In this document: in pieces, positions 10,771-21,899 of the stretch | How the letters are laid out: each line of letters opens with the position of its first letter | Numbering within the stretch: the stretch's first letter is position 1 | Source: Rhizomys pruinosus | Taxonomy: Eukaryota > Chordata > Mammalia > Rodentia > Spalacidae | Direction: 5' to 3' | Assembly: GCA_009823505.1 (NCBI GenBank) | Contig: VZQC01006700.1 | Span: forward strand, 1-64,000 | Length of the DNA stretch: 64,000 nt | Notes under the pieces: model-generated | Told to the model about the DNA's origin: nothing | The model's database searches: none | What the model saw: only the letters and a program-made list of their open reading frames with translations | Translations under genes and position numbers: made by a program

Positions 10771-11165
10771 TTGTTTGTTGTTTTGGTTACTTGTCTAATA
10801 GCTGTGATCAGATCCTCTGACAAAAACAGCTTAAAGAAGTAAAGGTTTTGTCTGGCTCCCAGTTCCAAAAGCCAATCCATCATGGCTGGAAAGTCAAAGT
10901 GGCAGGAGCTTGAGTCAAGCAGTTGGTCATGCTGTATCTGGTCACTATACAGAAGTATATGAATGATTGAGCTCGGTTCATTTTCTTTTTTAATTCATCC
11001 TGGGACTACAGCCAGGAGATGGTGCTGCACACAGTGGTCATGTGTGTTTTCCCACCTCAACTAACTTATTCATGATAATTCCTCATAGGTATGGGCAGAA
11101 GCTAACCTAATTTACATAGTACCTCCCAGGTATATGCCAAAGCTTAGCTCCTTTGAGATTCTTGA
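10771..11165 (-). mobile_element. Old MaLR-like LTR
   Basis: Minus orientation suggested by TTACTTGTCTAATAGCTGTGAT at left (degraded version of the TTCTATTGCTGTGA end seen in MT LTRs) followed by CCATCATGGCTGGAAAG, CAGTTGGTCATGCTG, TTTTCCCACCTCAACTAAC and TTCATGATAATTCCTCATAGG. Subfamily not assigned. Confidence 0.5.
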
Positions 11166-11931
11166 TCTCAGCATGCTGATAATTAAACTAATCATCATAT
11201 CTATGAAGATCTAGAATAGGTCAAGTAGTCCATATGACAGAAGTTATCACATATTCAGTGGAGTCTAAGTTAACTGAAAAGTAGTGTATCATTTCAAAGT
11301 GGGATGGCATCCCCCTCATGAATATGAAGGTGTGAACTTCTACACTCCTGACACATACTGTGAGATACATAACAGTTAAAATGTACACAGAAAAAATAAG
11401 CACCAAACAATCCCTTAAACAAATAGTTGAGCAAGTTAAAGACCTGTGTTCCAGAGTTTGCTTCCAGTGTCCTGTGCACACTGAACATCCCTGCCATTCA
11501 AACCATATTGAACCCACTTCTCCTTGAGAACTTGAACAATTTTTCATGATGCACTAATCTGAATCTACTTATAGAGATTACTAACTGATTTATTAAAATT
11601 ATTGGTTTACATCATATATCTTCAGATTAATTTTTGGGACCTCTAGGCATAGCCTTGATAGTTTAGGTAATATTCCAAATTTGGAAACCCTGATCAAGTG
11701 AACAATGAGTAAAACATTTGCCATAATTTAATAGTTACTCCAATATATTTATTAGGTTCTGAGTGGAAGAAAATAAAATTGAATTTCCAGTTCAAAACTA
11801 CTTCTAAGTATATAATTTTGAGGAAAAATAGCAGATAATTTCATTTTTCTCTATAGCTCTATTTCCTAGTACTCTACCAACTAACAAAATTTCTTACATG
11901 GAATTGTGACTTTGAACTTTATTTCTATTTG
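11166..11931. other. Unclassified sequence
   Basis: No gene or repeat recognised. A 108-codon minus frame (11221-11547) shows no recognisable domain. Confidence 0.5.
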
Positions 11932-12120
11932 TCAAGGTAGCTCTATTTTTTTTTATAAATTTATTTATTTATTTTTAACAAATCTAGTCCTGTGTTCCCA
12001 CTCATTCCCCCACCCCGCCAGAGCTCATGCATTCTGCAAAACATGCTTTCCATCTCTCAGTCTTTCTCAGTATTTTCCATGGGGAAGTTGACTGTTTTGA
12101 GCAGAAGTTCACCGTCTCAA

Positions 12121-12538
12121 TCAGTTCTTTGATGCAGTCTTTTCTGTTGTTGTTGTTNCCCATTCTGCTTCTGAGGCTTTTTTCATTCCTTTCCTCTTGA
12201 ATGGATGAGTGTTTGATTTGATTTCCTTTTTCATTTCCTCTTCTGATTTCTTTAGTGTTTCTATTTCTTTTGGAGCTTCTCGATCTTTTTTGTAGCTCTT
12301 TGTTCGACTGGTTGGTTTCTTTTTCTTTTTCACATGGGATCTTTCAGTTGTTTCTATTTCCTTCCGGAGCTTGTCATTCTCTCTCTTCTCTGGTCCTTCT
12401 TGAGTTCCCGTTCCCTTTTCTTAGTTCTTTAATTTGTTCTTTATGATCTTGTAGTTCTTTAAGTATGTTCCCAATTGTGTTTCTGATGTCTGTGTCCTGG
12501 GCATCCCCGGAGGGGATCCCACTGCAGGAGTCTTCCAT
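12121..12538 (-). pseudogene. L1 ORF1-like coiled-coil fragment, frameshifted
   Basis: The first part starts at ATG 12538 and runs 54 codons to a TGA at 12376-12374. It reads MEDSCSG..., then an Ile/Leu-heptad stretch with IGNILKELQDHKEQIKELRK. This resembles the N-terminal coiled coil of L1 ORF1, which drives ORF1p trimerisation. After a frameshift, a Lys/Glu-rich segment (about 12333-12121) continues the charged helical character. The RRM and C-terminal RNA-binding domains of ORF1 are absent. An N at 12158 lies in this part and may hide another change. Confidence 0.6.
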
Positions 12539-12713
12539 AGGGTTGGTAAGCTTGGCGTGGATTATCCTGCCCTTTCCAGTGTTAGTCTCTCTTCATGATC
12601 CTGGCATATGGGCTTCTCCTTGCCTGTATTCCAATGTGAGTCCTAAATGCCTCTTCACTGTGTTGAAGGCTTGCTTTGCTTGCCTCCTCAGATGCCTTCT
12701 CGTAATCTCAGTT

Positions 12714-12752
12714 GGCGGGGCGGGGGGGGGGTGGGGGGGTTGGGTTGGGCGG
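12714..12752 (+). other. G-run tract with quadruplex potential
   Basis: Successive runs GGGG, GGGGGGGGGG, GGGGGGG, GGG and GGG lie within 40 bp on the plus strand. In the L1-like element this is the antisense strand, just downstream of the monomer region. Confidence 0.6.
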
Positions 12753-12768
12753 CTCTCCGGCCCCTTCT

Positions 12769-13036
12769 GCTGGGCTCAGGAGATCTCAAATCTCAAGAGT
12801 CACACACAAGCGTGCCTTTAATACCGGCTGGGAGGATAACTCGCCCCCCACAGCCACTAGATCAATCAAGCCAAAGACCACACCTTTATTCCAGCTGGGA
12901 GGATAACTCCAACCTCACAGCCACAAAGGCCAATCAAACCAAAGACAGCAGGACCAAAGGATCAACAATCAGCTCGCTGAGGCACCCAGTTCCTACTTGT
13001 CTCCCTCTCTTCCTGCCGCTGGGCTCAGGAGATCTC
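12769..13036 (-). promoter_or_regulatory. Monomer-type 5' region of the L1-like element
   Basis: The 19-bp motif GCTGGGCTCAGGAGATCTC occurs exactly at 12769-12787 and 13018-13036, 249 bp apart, which marks one full and one truncated unit. Inside the unit, CTGGGAGGATAACTC...CACAGCCAC is itself repeated about 64 bp apart (near 12828 and 12894). Rodent L1 promoters are arrays of 5' monomers, so this is probably the element's promoter. Confidence 0.55.
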
Positions 13037-13051
13037 TCAAGGTAGCTTTAT

Positions 13052-13607
13052 AAATGCTGTTGAATTTACTCGTCACTGTCTAACAATTGATAGCACATGT
13101 GTATCAAAAGTTTATGTGTCACCTTATGCTATGCTGAATTGATGGCCTGCATCATTCCATGCAATATTTAAAATAGCCCCCCAAAAGGAATAACCAATAT
13201 TCTTATTTTTAGATCAGTAGTTTCAGCCATTATTAGCAATGCTAAATCTCAGGCTCATAGACTCATACTATGAGCCCAGGGGCTGACCATTCTTATGGTT
13301 TGCTATCCCCCACACTGCAGAGATGCACACTGATCACGTGGCAACATGAGTGTAGTGTGAGCAGCAAGGAACAATGCTAATAATGTCCTTCCTGGCTTTC
13401 TCTCCCTCCCTCACTAATCTCATCAACAGATTTACATAAAACCACTGTACTTTCCTCATTCCATAACTTTCAGTATTTAAATCTCTATCTGCCAAACATT
13501 CTTGGTATATGAGTATGATGAGAATTGGAATAATACATTACCACTTATTAAAATATGGTCTTCTGGTCAAACATTCCCAGAATGAGAAAGAGAATATTCT
13601 CAGGACA
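13052..13607. other. Unclassified sequence
   Basis: No gene or repeat recognised. Confidence 0.5.
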
Positions 13608-13622
13608 GATGATAGATAGATG

Positions 13623-13672
<50 letters not shown>

Positions 13673-13673
13673 G
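13608..13673. repeat. (GATA)n microsatellite
   Basis: Interrupted GATA/TAGA tract with about nine uninterrupted units in the centre and GATGGATA and GATAATA interruptions at the edges. Confidence 0.97.
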
Positions 13674-15984
13674 GACAAATAGTTTGACAGACCCTCTGAG
13701 GGAGAGCTTACAATTATCCTAGACTAGCTCATTTTGGGGAGGGCAGGAACAAAGCTTCCAGTAATACAATGCATTGGCCTGATGCATGTGCCCTGATGTT
13801 AATTGAAGTCTAGATAGTAGCAGAATTACCTGTTTACTTATAGTCTATATTTGCCTGAGCTTCTAGGAATTACCCAAGGGAACTATTCATGGGCCTTCTG
13901 CCCATATTGCATCTTTGCCAGAAGTTTTAGACTTGTCTTAGCAAAACTAATTTCCCTATTGATAGCAGAATTAATGGACCATTTATACTGATATTGGAGA
14001 CATGTATTGCAAAGGGAAGATGTCGGGCATTACACTTGGTCTTAGGATCAACTTGCACTCTAATGCCAACTTTTGTGAATATCCTCTTATGATTTTTCTT
14101 TTTCATATAAGTCTATTTAGAAGAGTTCCTCTCACAAATGTTTATCATAAAGCAGGAAAACAAAACTTGGTTATGTGGATTCTTATATCATTTACTGGGT
14201 TCTCTGACATTGCTAAATGTTAATTATTATAGTCATTTTCCTCCAAATATGTTATTTTAGTCTTTTAAAACTCTGATTATACTACTTATACCTCAAAGTA
14301 CAAATAAGTAAACAAATCCAGAGCTTGTGAGCAGCAAATCCAAAGTTTAAACCAGAAGTCCGGTGCTGGTGCCAATCAGACCCACTACTCTCTCATTTCT
14401 CATCCACTGCAATCTTCAGGCAGCTAGCTTCAAACTTTTAAATATATATTGAACTGCTTTTAAGAAGGCTGTTGGCCAAGTGATGTCCATAAGCAGTTTT
14501 CAGTCCACTCTGAAGCAATGTAGATAAATACAGGTAAGGACAAAAAAGATATGTAATCAATCTCTATCAACTTCACAGATGAATCTCAAGTAGATAAGAG
14601 GAAAAATCTTCAGTGTCACTTTCTTTGTAGAACAGCCCTCCACTTAAAATGGCCACTCCTTGGTAATGCTCTGATCTGCCTGCACTTGTATTCCAACTAA
14701 TCGTCACTGTTAACTTAATTTAGTTAAAACATTTTAAAGCAATAGTGTTCTTGAAAAAGGCCACAGAGCCACATCAATAAGAGCTCTACAGCATACACCA
14801 TACTGAAGAGGGTATAGTGCAGTTCTTAGTTTGTTGGAAGCAATTATCAAATGAAAATCCTTCTAATCCACTGAAAGTCAGCTTATGCTGAATGTGTGCT
14901 CAAGTCCCAATTCTAGCTGACTTTGCTTCTTAAATGTGGGCAGTAGGTACATAAAGAGAAAGCTGTCAGTGATGCTGAAGAGCAAGCTAGGAACTGCCTG
15001 TCTGCCATTTACAACTCTATGAAGACAGCTGGTTTTACCTATATCTGGATACAGTCAACTGGGACATATTATTTTCATAAAAAAATTATGGTTCCAGTCA
15101 TTTCTAGACATTTTGGGAGATTAAATGTGTGGTGCAGTATTATAAGACAGAATGCCATTCTAATTCATTTCCTTTACTGAGGATCTCTAATTGATAAAGT
15201 AATAGCTATAGCTCCACATTGATCTCAACACATCTTCCTACATGCCATTTGTTACAGATGCATTGAGACATCATATGACAGAGACTGATGCCACTCATAA
15301 TTATTATCGAAGTTGCTTATCGAAATATTTATAAAATGTGATGAAATGACCTGTGAGTGATCAGTGTGGTGTGGTTTTTTTTTAAACTGTGAGTTTTTCA
15401 CAAGCTGAATTGGACAGTTAAAAAGACCCAATGAAATAGAACATAATGTTTTAAAAGTAGAGATATGTACACAGAGAGGAAAAGGCTCAGTATCCAAGGT
15501 AACCATCTCAAACCACAGGTTCATAGCACTCAGTCTACAGGGAAGGAGGTGCAAGTGGCAGATAAACATGCAGGCTACAGCATCGAGATAGGAAAGTGAG
15601 CACTGAGCCTACATCTACTCAGCTTTGATATATCAGACAAAACACACAGACTTTCAATATTTTCTTACCTGAAAGTGGAGCTAATCACATCTCCCTCGGA
15701 GATGGAATATGGATATGGAATTATGGGAATAGTGAGTTTGGAGATGGTGTGGAAATGTTATTCTGTTTTCCTGCTTATAGTAATAGCACCCATTACCTGA
15801 ATGACCATCATTTCCAAACTGCACAGCAGCCACGTTTTTAAAATATGAGTAACGTTTATGATTTTGTTGAAGTCGATAGTCATAATCTAGAGCCGCAAGA
15901 CTTTGTTACTGGTGAATACTTTGTTTAAATTTGGGTTTTAAAGCTATTGCAGCATGTTAAAAACACTCAGTTCAAAATGTCAGC
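13674..15984. other. Unclassified sequence, 2.3 kb
   Basis: Long AT-rich stretch in which neither strand shows a recognisable SINE, LTR, L1 or gene. The largest minus frame (15252-15569, 105 codons) has no recognisable motif. Confidence 0.5.
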
Positions 15985-16185
15985 TGTGGGCTGGTGAGAC
16001 GGGTCAGCAGGACACAAGTGTCTCTCATCAACCTGAGGTCAATCACCTGTGCTCACGTGGTGACCTAAGGGAACCAACTCTCACAAGTTGGTATCTGACA
16101 TCCACATATGTTCTGTTGCACACACAACCCTCACCAACCACTAAACAAATAAATAGTAAATACATAAAAACATTTTTAAAATACC
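15985..16185 (+). mobile_element. B3-like SINE (old)
   Basis: Plus orientation: GGGCTGGTGAGACGGGTCAGC head, AACCTGAGGTCAATCACC, CTCTCACAAGTTGGTATCTG, GACATCCACATATGTTC and an AACAAATAAATAGTAAATAC tail. Confidence 0.7.
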
Positions 16186-16620
16186 AGGTATGCTTACTTG
16201 AGCTGGTCTCCAACCACTGTGACATTTAGCACCCTCATTTATGACCTGGAGAGGGAGCTTTCATTGAGAACCATCATGACGCTGCAGTAATGCTCGACTG
16301 CACCTGCTCTAGCTCTTGTCAGTAGATTCACATACAGTCACAGACTATAAGTATTAGTTTAGGGTTGCTATAGAGATTCTGGGTCTCTGTCTGGGTGCAC
16401 AAAGCTCTACAATTCCCCACAGAGGTGATTCATTTCAGTAAACAAACGTGAAGAGAAGTACCTCGAGGTAAGCTGAAAGGGAGTTGTTCAATTATGTCTC
16501 TTCCTTTGTTGTAACCACTGACACATCATTGAAAGGAACTGCTTCTCCATTCTAGACTGGAGGAGAATGGCACGGAGTATGCCTCTAATCCAACTGCCAA
16601 GAAACTCACTTATTTTTGTT
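16186..16620. other. Unclassified sequence
   Basis: No gene or repeat recognised. Confidence 0.5.
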
Positions 16621-16700
16621 ATTTTTTTTTTCTGGTACTAAAGATTACAACCAGTGTCTATCACATGCTAGGCAAGAACTCCACCAATTTGCTAATTCTC
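16621..16700 (-). mobile_element. ID/B4-like SINE fragment
   Basis: T-rich start, then CTGGTACTAAAGATTACAACC and CACATGCTAGGCAAGAACTCCACC, which matches the tRNA-Ala-related ID head in reverse orientation. Confidence 0.55.
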
Positions 16701-17097
16701 ATCTTTAAAAAAATGTTTTTATTCACGGGTGTCACTAAATTTCCCAGGTTAGATTTTGTGGTTAATGTTGTCAGATTACAAAATGTAGAATTAACTGAAA
16801 GATGGGCATCTGAGGATGCCTGTGGAGTTTTATCTTAATTGATGTGTGAAGATCCAACCACTGTGCATGGTACCATTCCCTGGCTGGGATCCTGGAATGT
16901 GTAGAGAAAAGGCAAACCACTAGTGGTATGAGCTCATTGCTCTCTTTTCCGGTTGTGTATACCATGAGACCAACGGCCCCAGATTCCTTAGCCTCCCTGC
17001 TGTGATGGACTGTACCCTGAACTGTGAGACAAAACCATTTTTCTTACTACTTTGTTTCTTTTTTCAAGGTATTTCGTCACAACAACAGAGGACATAG
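16701..17097. other. Unclassified sequence
   Basis: No gene or repeat recognised. Confidence 0.45.
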
Positions 17098-17190
17098 TCA
17101 CTAACCTTGAACTCTGGTAGGTCCTTAATTTGTAATCTTCCTGCCTCAGCGTCCTGAGGCTTGCACCATCAAGCTTGGCTTGGATCCAGG
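17098..17190 (-). mobile_element. B1/PB1 remnant
   Basis: ACCTTGAACTCT, GTAATCTTCCTGCCTCAGCG and GGCTTGCACCATCAAGCTTGG follow the order of a reversed B1. The 3' part is lost. Confidence 0.5.
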
Positions 17191-17627
17191 CTATTTTAAT
17201 CTATGAAAATTTGAGCTTTGGGGTTGCGACTATAGCATCAACTAGCTGAGCCTTTCTGATACATTGCACTGTGATCAGTATTGATCATTATTTGCAAGAA
17301 TCTCATCTTTGCTTCTGGGTTCTTGAGAAATCAAAGTGAGCTGGAACCTTTTGAAGAAAGTAACTCATTTCTTAAGTTGCTAGTTTATGATAACAACAGT
17401 AATACTGATAAATATTAGATGTTAAAGAATTTTATATGGACTACCTTCTGTTATGAAATTTTTCTTAAATAATCAAATTCTTACAATGAGATTAGAAAGT
17501 ATCAAACAAATTAAGACTAAAACACCTACTATTGATGTGTAAAATTGGCTCTAGTCAAATTTAGGGCCTAGGGAGAGTATTTTCCCTTTTATGTTGATGA
17601 AAGATGGCTACCAGAATCTAGCAAAAT
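17191..17627. other. Unclassified sequence
   Basis: No gene or repeat recognised. Confidence 0.45.
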
Positions 17628-17637
17628 ACATTGTTGA

Positions 17638-17882
17638 GGGTTGGAGAGATGGCCTAGCGGTTAAGAGCACTGACCGCTCTTACAGAGGACCCGGGTTCGA
17701 TCCCCAGCACCCACATGGTGGCTGAGAACCGTCTGAAACTCCAATTCCAGGAGAACTCCAGTTCCAGGGGAATCCGACACCCTCTTCTGACCTCCGCGGC
17801 ATTGCACGACACGGGTGCACAGACCTGCATGCAGACAGTACATTCATACACATACAGAAATAAATAAAAAGTTAAAAAAAAG
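17638..17882 (+). mobile_element. B2 SINE, 17-bp-duplication subfamily
   Basis: Full-length: GGTTGGAGAGATGGCCTAGCG (A-box region), GGGTTCGATCCCC (B box), AACTCCAATTCCAGGAG then AACTCCAGTTCCAGGGG, ACCCTCTTCTGACC, and an AAATAAATAAAAAG tail. Target duplications ACATTGTTGA lie at 17628-17637 and 17883-17892. Confidence 0.95.
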
Positions 17883-17892
17883 ACATTGTTGA

Positions 17893-18178
17893 ATATGAGA
17901 TGGTCAGAGAGTATAAAAATAGAGCTATTTAGAAATTTATATTCAGCTTCTTTATTTACAAAATTGAACAGATATATGGGTTTTGTTTTCATTATTTTCT
18001 GCTATCGATTTTCCTCTTCTTTTACTTTATTTTCTGTGAAGTCTTGCTTTGACAGGGATAGTGAGTTCATTCCTGTTTTGGACCTGTAGTGGCCAAAGTG
18101 AATTTCAGTGTTTATAAGTGGAAGATGATTAATAATGATTTTCAGTTATCTCCTCTTTCTATCCAGGCTTCTCTTTTG
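17893..18178. other. Unclassified sequence
   Basis: No gene or repeat recognised. Confidence 0.45.
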
Positions 18179-18183
18179 CCTAG

Positions 18184-18587
18184 TGTTCTAGTTTCTCATC
18201 AATTGCTGTGACAAAACACTCTGACTGACACCAACTTAGGGAGGAAAGGGTTTATTCAGCTCACATCTCCTGGGTCACATTTCATCACTCAGGGAGCCCA
18301 AGGCAGGAACTCAGGGCAGGAACCTGGAGGCAGGAGCTGAAGCACAGGCCATGGAGGAATGCTGTTCACTGGCTTGCTCCCCTGGCTCATGCCCAGCTTG
18401 CCTTCTTATAAGATACACAACAACCAGCCCAGGGTGGCACTACTCATTGTGGACTGGGCCCTCCCACACTGCTCGACCATCAAGACAATACTCCACAGAT
18501 GTGGAGGCCAATCCAATGCAGCCAATTCCCCAATTGAGGCTCCTTCAACCCAGGTGTGTCAAGTTGGCACTAAAGCTATCCAGCACA
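18184..18587 (-). mobile_element. Solo MT-type MaLR LTR
   Basis: A complete 404-bp LTR in minus orientation, with TGTTCTAGTTTCTC at the plus-strand left end and CTATCCAGCACA at the right end. Every MT landmark found in the 44993-45400 LTR is present. The flanks CCTAG (18179-18183) and CTTAG (18588-18592) form a 5-bp target duplication with one mismatch. No internal sequence adjoins. Confidence 0.88.
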
Positions 18588-18969
18588 CTTAGGATGTTTT
18601 TACTATCTAAAAGGTGAAATAATGGTAGATGTTCCTTATGTCTTGCTTAAGTCAAGAGATTTCAATGGTTCAAAACTAGGATGGGTAGTTTTCATTTTCT
18701 GAACATACTGCATTCTACTCTCATTTCCCTGATTGGAAGATGCATATCCCTACCCAGCAGGAACCAAAATGGATCAGCAATTGCTACTGAGTGAGGATCA
18801 GAGTACTTATGTTGATTAGTCATGGAGGAACAGGAAGTGTCTCCAGGGACCAGAGTGGTGACAGGGAAGAATATGTTCTACAGAGAGACTTCAAATTTCT
18901 GAACTTCAGTAAGTAAACTGATATTCTGATGGGGGTCATATTTGCTCAACATTTCTGTGTGTATGTATG
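18588..18969. other. Unclassified sequence
   Basis: No gene or repeat recognised. Confidence 0.45.
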
Positions 18970-19265
18970 CACACATACACCTGTGCATTCTGTTGCTGTG
19001 ATAAAACACCATGACCAAGACAACTTATAAAAGGAAGCATTTATTTAACTTATGGGTCCAGATAAGTAAGAATCCATCATGGCCAGAGAGGCATGGCAAT
19101 AGAGGTGGTGGAGTAGAAAGCTAAGAGCTTATATCTTCAAGCAGGCACAGGAAGCAGGCAGAGACAGAATGGATGTAGGATATGGCTTTGAACTCTCCAT
19201 GATGTTTCCTCTATCATGGTCACACCTTCTAAAGATTCCATATCCCTGAAAAAGTGCCAGGGTTA
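18970..19265 (-). mobile_element. ORR1-like MaLR LTR fragment
   Basis: TTCTGTTGCTGTGATAAAAC, ACCATGACCAAGACAACTTA, GGAAGCATTTATTTAACTTA, CATCATGGCCAGAGAGGC and GGTCACACCTTCTAAAG appear in the order of a reversed rodent MaLR LTR. Subfamily uncertain. Confidence 0.65.
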
Positions 19266-20189
19266 TAGAAGTGGCTTAAGTGAAATATTTAATGGTATAT
19301 TTTGCTATTGCTTGTTTTTTAAGAAACCTAGTTTTATATGAATGGTCTGGTTTATTGCTATGCTTGAGACATGAAAGTGTGTCTGCATTTATCATCTCAA
19401 ATGACCTGTGCAACTGCAAAAGCAATGGAGTGAAACATGGCTTCTGTGGTTACAGGAATGCAGAGAATATGTTCCCACCAACTGTGCCTACTGTGTTTGT
19501 TCAAATATATCAACTGCATGCATATCCCTCCAATGAATCCTAAATAAGCATTGGAAATTTCCATGAGAGAAGTGAGGGGCCTTTGATCTTGATAGTCTTA
19601 CCCTGTTTCCTCTTGAGGAGAGGCATCTTTTTACCAGAACATAGCAGGGTTTGTTTTCTGATGTCTGTTTTCCAGAAGTAGAGTGCAGGGAGAAGAGCTC
19701 AGCAGAGCTCCCTGATTGTACACTGGGTCTTTCTTTGTGGTTTGAAATGACAATCATTTTTATGAATGAATCTCCCTTTCTATGTTTACAAGAAGAGTCA
19801 AAAGCCAAGGAATTCAAGAGAGTGATATCAGAAGAGCTGGGAAAGTGCAGTGCACAAGAGGACTCTGAGATACTCTTCATCCTCCTTTTTTACCGTAGAG
19901 CAGAGTTCTCAGTTAACATGACTGGCATGGAACAATCACCAGGATATGAGAGGATCTCCTCTGGATAATGACTGTTGTTTTAAAAACACTATTCTAGTCA
20001 TTCAATTCACTGAGGCTCTAGAGAACTGTAAACACCTTCCTGGATTCAAATTTCTGAATAAGTAAAATTGAAAAATATTTTTGAATTAGAGGCTGAATAT
20101 CTGTGTAGTTGATACTACTGCATGACTATATATAGGACTCTATGATGTAGCCCAATCCCTTAAAATACCTTTTCTTTCTTTTTTACTTT
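19266..20189. other. Unclassified sequence
   Basis: No gene recognised. Overlapping frames of 105-130 codons on both strands at 19488-19968 show no domain and are probably chance. Confidence 0.5.
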
Positions 20190-20330
20190 TTTTTTTAGAA
20201 CATGTTTCCCTATAGCTATAGCTTGACTGGAACTTATTATGTAGATCAGGCTAAGCTCAATCTAACAGGGATCTGCCTGCCTCCGCCTCTGGCTCCTGAG
20301 CACAGGGATTAAAGCCATGGTCCACCTTAA
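20190..20330 (-). mobile_element. B1 SINE (old)
   Basis: Reverse B1: T-tract, TTTCCCTATAGCTATAGCTTG, GAACTTATTATGTAGATCAGGC, GGGATCTGCCTGCCTCCGCC, CACAGGGATTAAAGCCATGG. Very diverged. Confidence 0.75.
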
Positions 20331-20705
20331 GATTGTCTTGACTCTAACTTCATGTCTTATGTTGGAATATGTAATGTACTTTGTAAATCTGATGTACTTT
20401 ATTTTTGGATTGAAATCCAAATATGTTTAATAATTAGATAAAGCTTACATAGTGTGATCTGCTGCCTTCTAACATTTCTGGGAGTGGAGGTAAATAGTGG
20501 TTTCTGGGGAAAAAGGCTGTCCACTGTATTTGGGGTAGGAGAGTTCTGAGCTTCAACCTGGAAGGAAGCTGTTGAATTCCATGGTGCTGAAAGCAGAAAA
20601 GGCAGCACAGGTGCTCCTTCCATGTTGTAATAGTTTGAAGATAGCCAGATTTTCCTATGAAGAAGGAGAAGACTTGAAAGACGGGTATGTTTTGATATTT
20701 TGTAG

Positions 20706-20773
20706 GGTTACACCATGGCTGAATCACAAGATCAGGATGGAGCAGCCAATGATGACCCTCACACAAAGTTCAG
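20706..20773 (+). other. Candidate small coding exon (weak)
   Basis: A T-rich tract ending TTTTGTAG at 20705 could be a splice acceptor, and CAG/GTTAGT at 20771-20779 could be a donor. Between them lies a strong Kozak start (ACACCATGG, ATG at 20715) reading 20 residues, MAESQDQDGAANDDPHTKFR, up to the donor. No gene was recognised and no partner exon was found. Chance remains the more likely explanation. Confidence 0.15.
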
Positions 20774-21885
20774 GTTAGTCTTGGCATACATCTGCCTTGA
20801 ACAGAATATATGCTTCCCCCAAGCCAAGATTCTCCAAATATCCCCACAAAAGTCTAGGGTGAGCCTAAATCCCAAAACAAAAATGGTGAGAAACCCTGAC
20901 TTCATTATTTTTTACTTAGCATAACACAAAACACTAAAGTATCTCATTCAGCAATGACTAGACTTTTCCATTCTGCCACCAAGTGGGAAGGAAATGCAAT
21001 ACAGAAGTAAAGTTGAGTTTCAGAGAGATAAGAGCAAGTAAAGGCAGTTACATTTCTTCTTACCTAAGTATTTCTCATGAAGAATGAATGCCTGCTACAT
21101 GTTAAATTAAATTGACCTCTGTTAAATTTCTTTTTATTGATCTTTATTGTACCTTCTGGAGTCATTAAGAATATCCTTTTCCACATGACAGACCAATAGA
21201 AAATGAAAGACAACCCTTATGCTTTCTCAGAGCCAGTTCCTTTCCAAGTGACTATGATCATAATAACTCAGCTCACCATTCTGTTTCTTGACCATTCTCT
21301 CTTCCCAGAGCTTTCAGCTTCTATGCTAGTCTTACAATACTTACATAAGGGTAGCATATAATAACATCCTCGGACATTTAAAACTGAAGGTTGTGGTCTC
21401 CTAAGAATCTCTTTATCCACTTGGGCATGGGTAAGGCTTCTACATGGGTGCTTTAAAAAAAAAAACTTAGGCTGTTACAATACTGTGCAATTGTATGTAG
21501 AGATTAAAATTACAAAAGGAAGCATAATAAATAAAATGCAGGTAGAGCAGGCCTGCGAGATCATTTTCCTTCACTTAGATACCATCTTTTTAAAATGCTT
21601 CTCCTTATAGCATTTTCCCCTTGGCAGCTACCAATCAACCCACCACAGGTTACCGTCCTCCCCTCTTTCTGCTATGTAAGTTCTTGGCTCACTTAAAGTA
21701 GTATTTATTAAGAACACTCTTTGCAGGTATAGCATGTAGCACACCACTTCCTTCTTAGAGCCCCATGCAAAGATGAGGTGTGTATAAGCCATATCATGGA
21801 GGAATTTATGGTCTGTTAAGAGAGATTGATAAGCAGATAGCTTTGGTACCATGAATCAAGCACATGGATATATAGAACTGTGTTA
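20774..21885. other. Unclassified sequence
   Basis: No gene or repeat recognised apart from a short A tract at about 21455. Confidence 0.5.
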
Positions 21886-21899
21886 GAAATGCTGGAAGG

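Larger units (their letters stand above)
11947..13036 (-). mobile_element. Compact L1-like element lacking ORF2
   Basis: A self-contained 1,090-bp insertion. In minus orientation it has a GC-rich 5' region (13036 to about 12540) with a monomer-type repeat, an L1 ORF1-like start (12538-12374) followed by more Lys/Glu-rich sequence to about 12120, and a 3' terminus with a G-rich tract (12011-12035) and an AAATAAATAAATAAATTTAT A-rich end. Target duplications flank it: TCAAGGTAGCTCTAT (11932-11946) and TCAAGGTAGCTTTAT (13037-13051), 14 of 15 identical. Known HAL1 ('half-L1') elements have this ORF1-only layout; an internally deleted full L1 is the alternative. Confidence 0.75.

Noticed and set aside
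12465..13045. GC-rich cluster of overlapping frames as a CpG-island gene
   Set aside because: The region is the 5' part of an L1-like insertion bounded by target duplications, and the frames are antisense to it.
17638..17720. tRNA gene at a GGTTCGATCCC B-box motif
   Set aside because: This is the tRNA-derived head of a B2 SINE and does not fold as a complete cloverleaf; the same applies to the other B2 copies.
19488..19968. Overlapping 105- and 130-codon frames on opposite strands
   Set aside because: Mutual antisense openness without motifs suggests chance.
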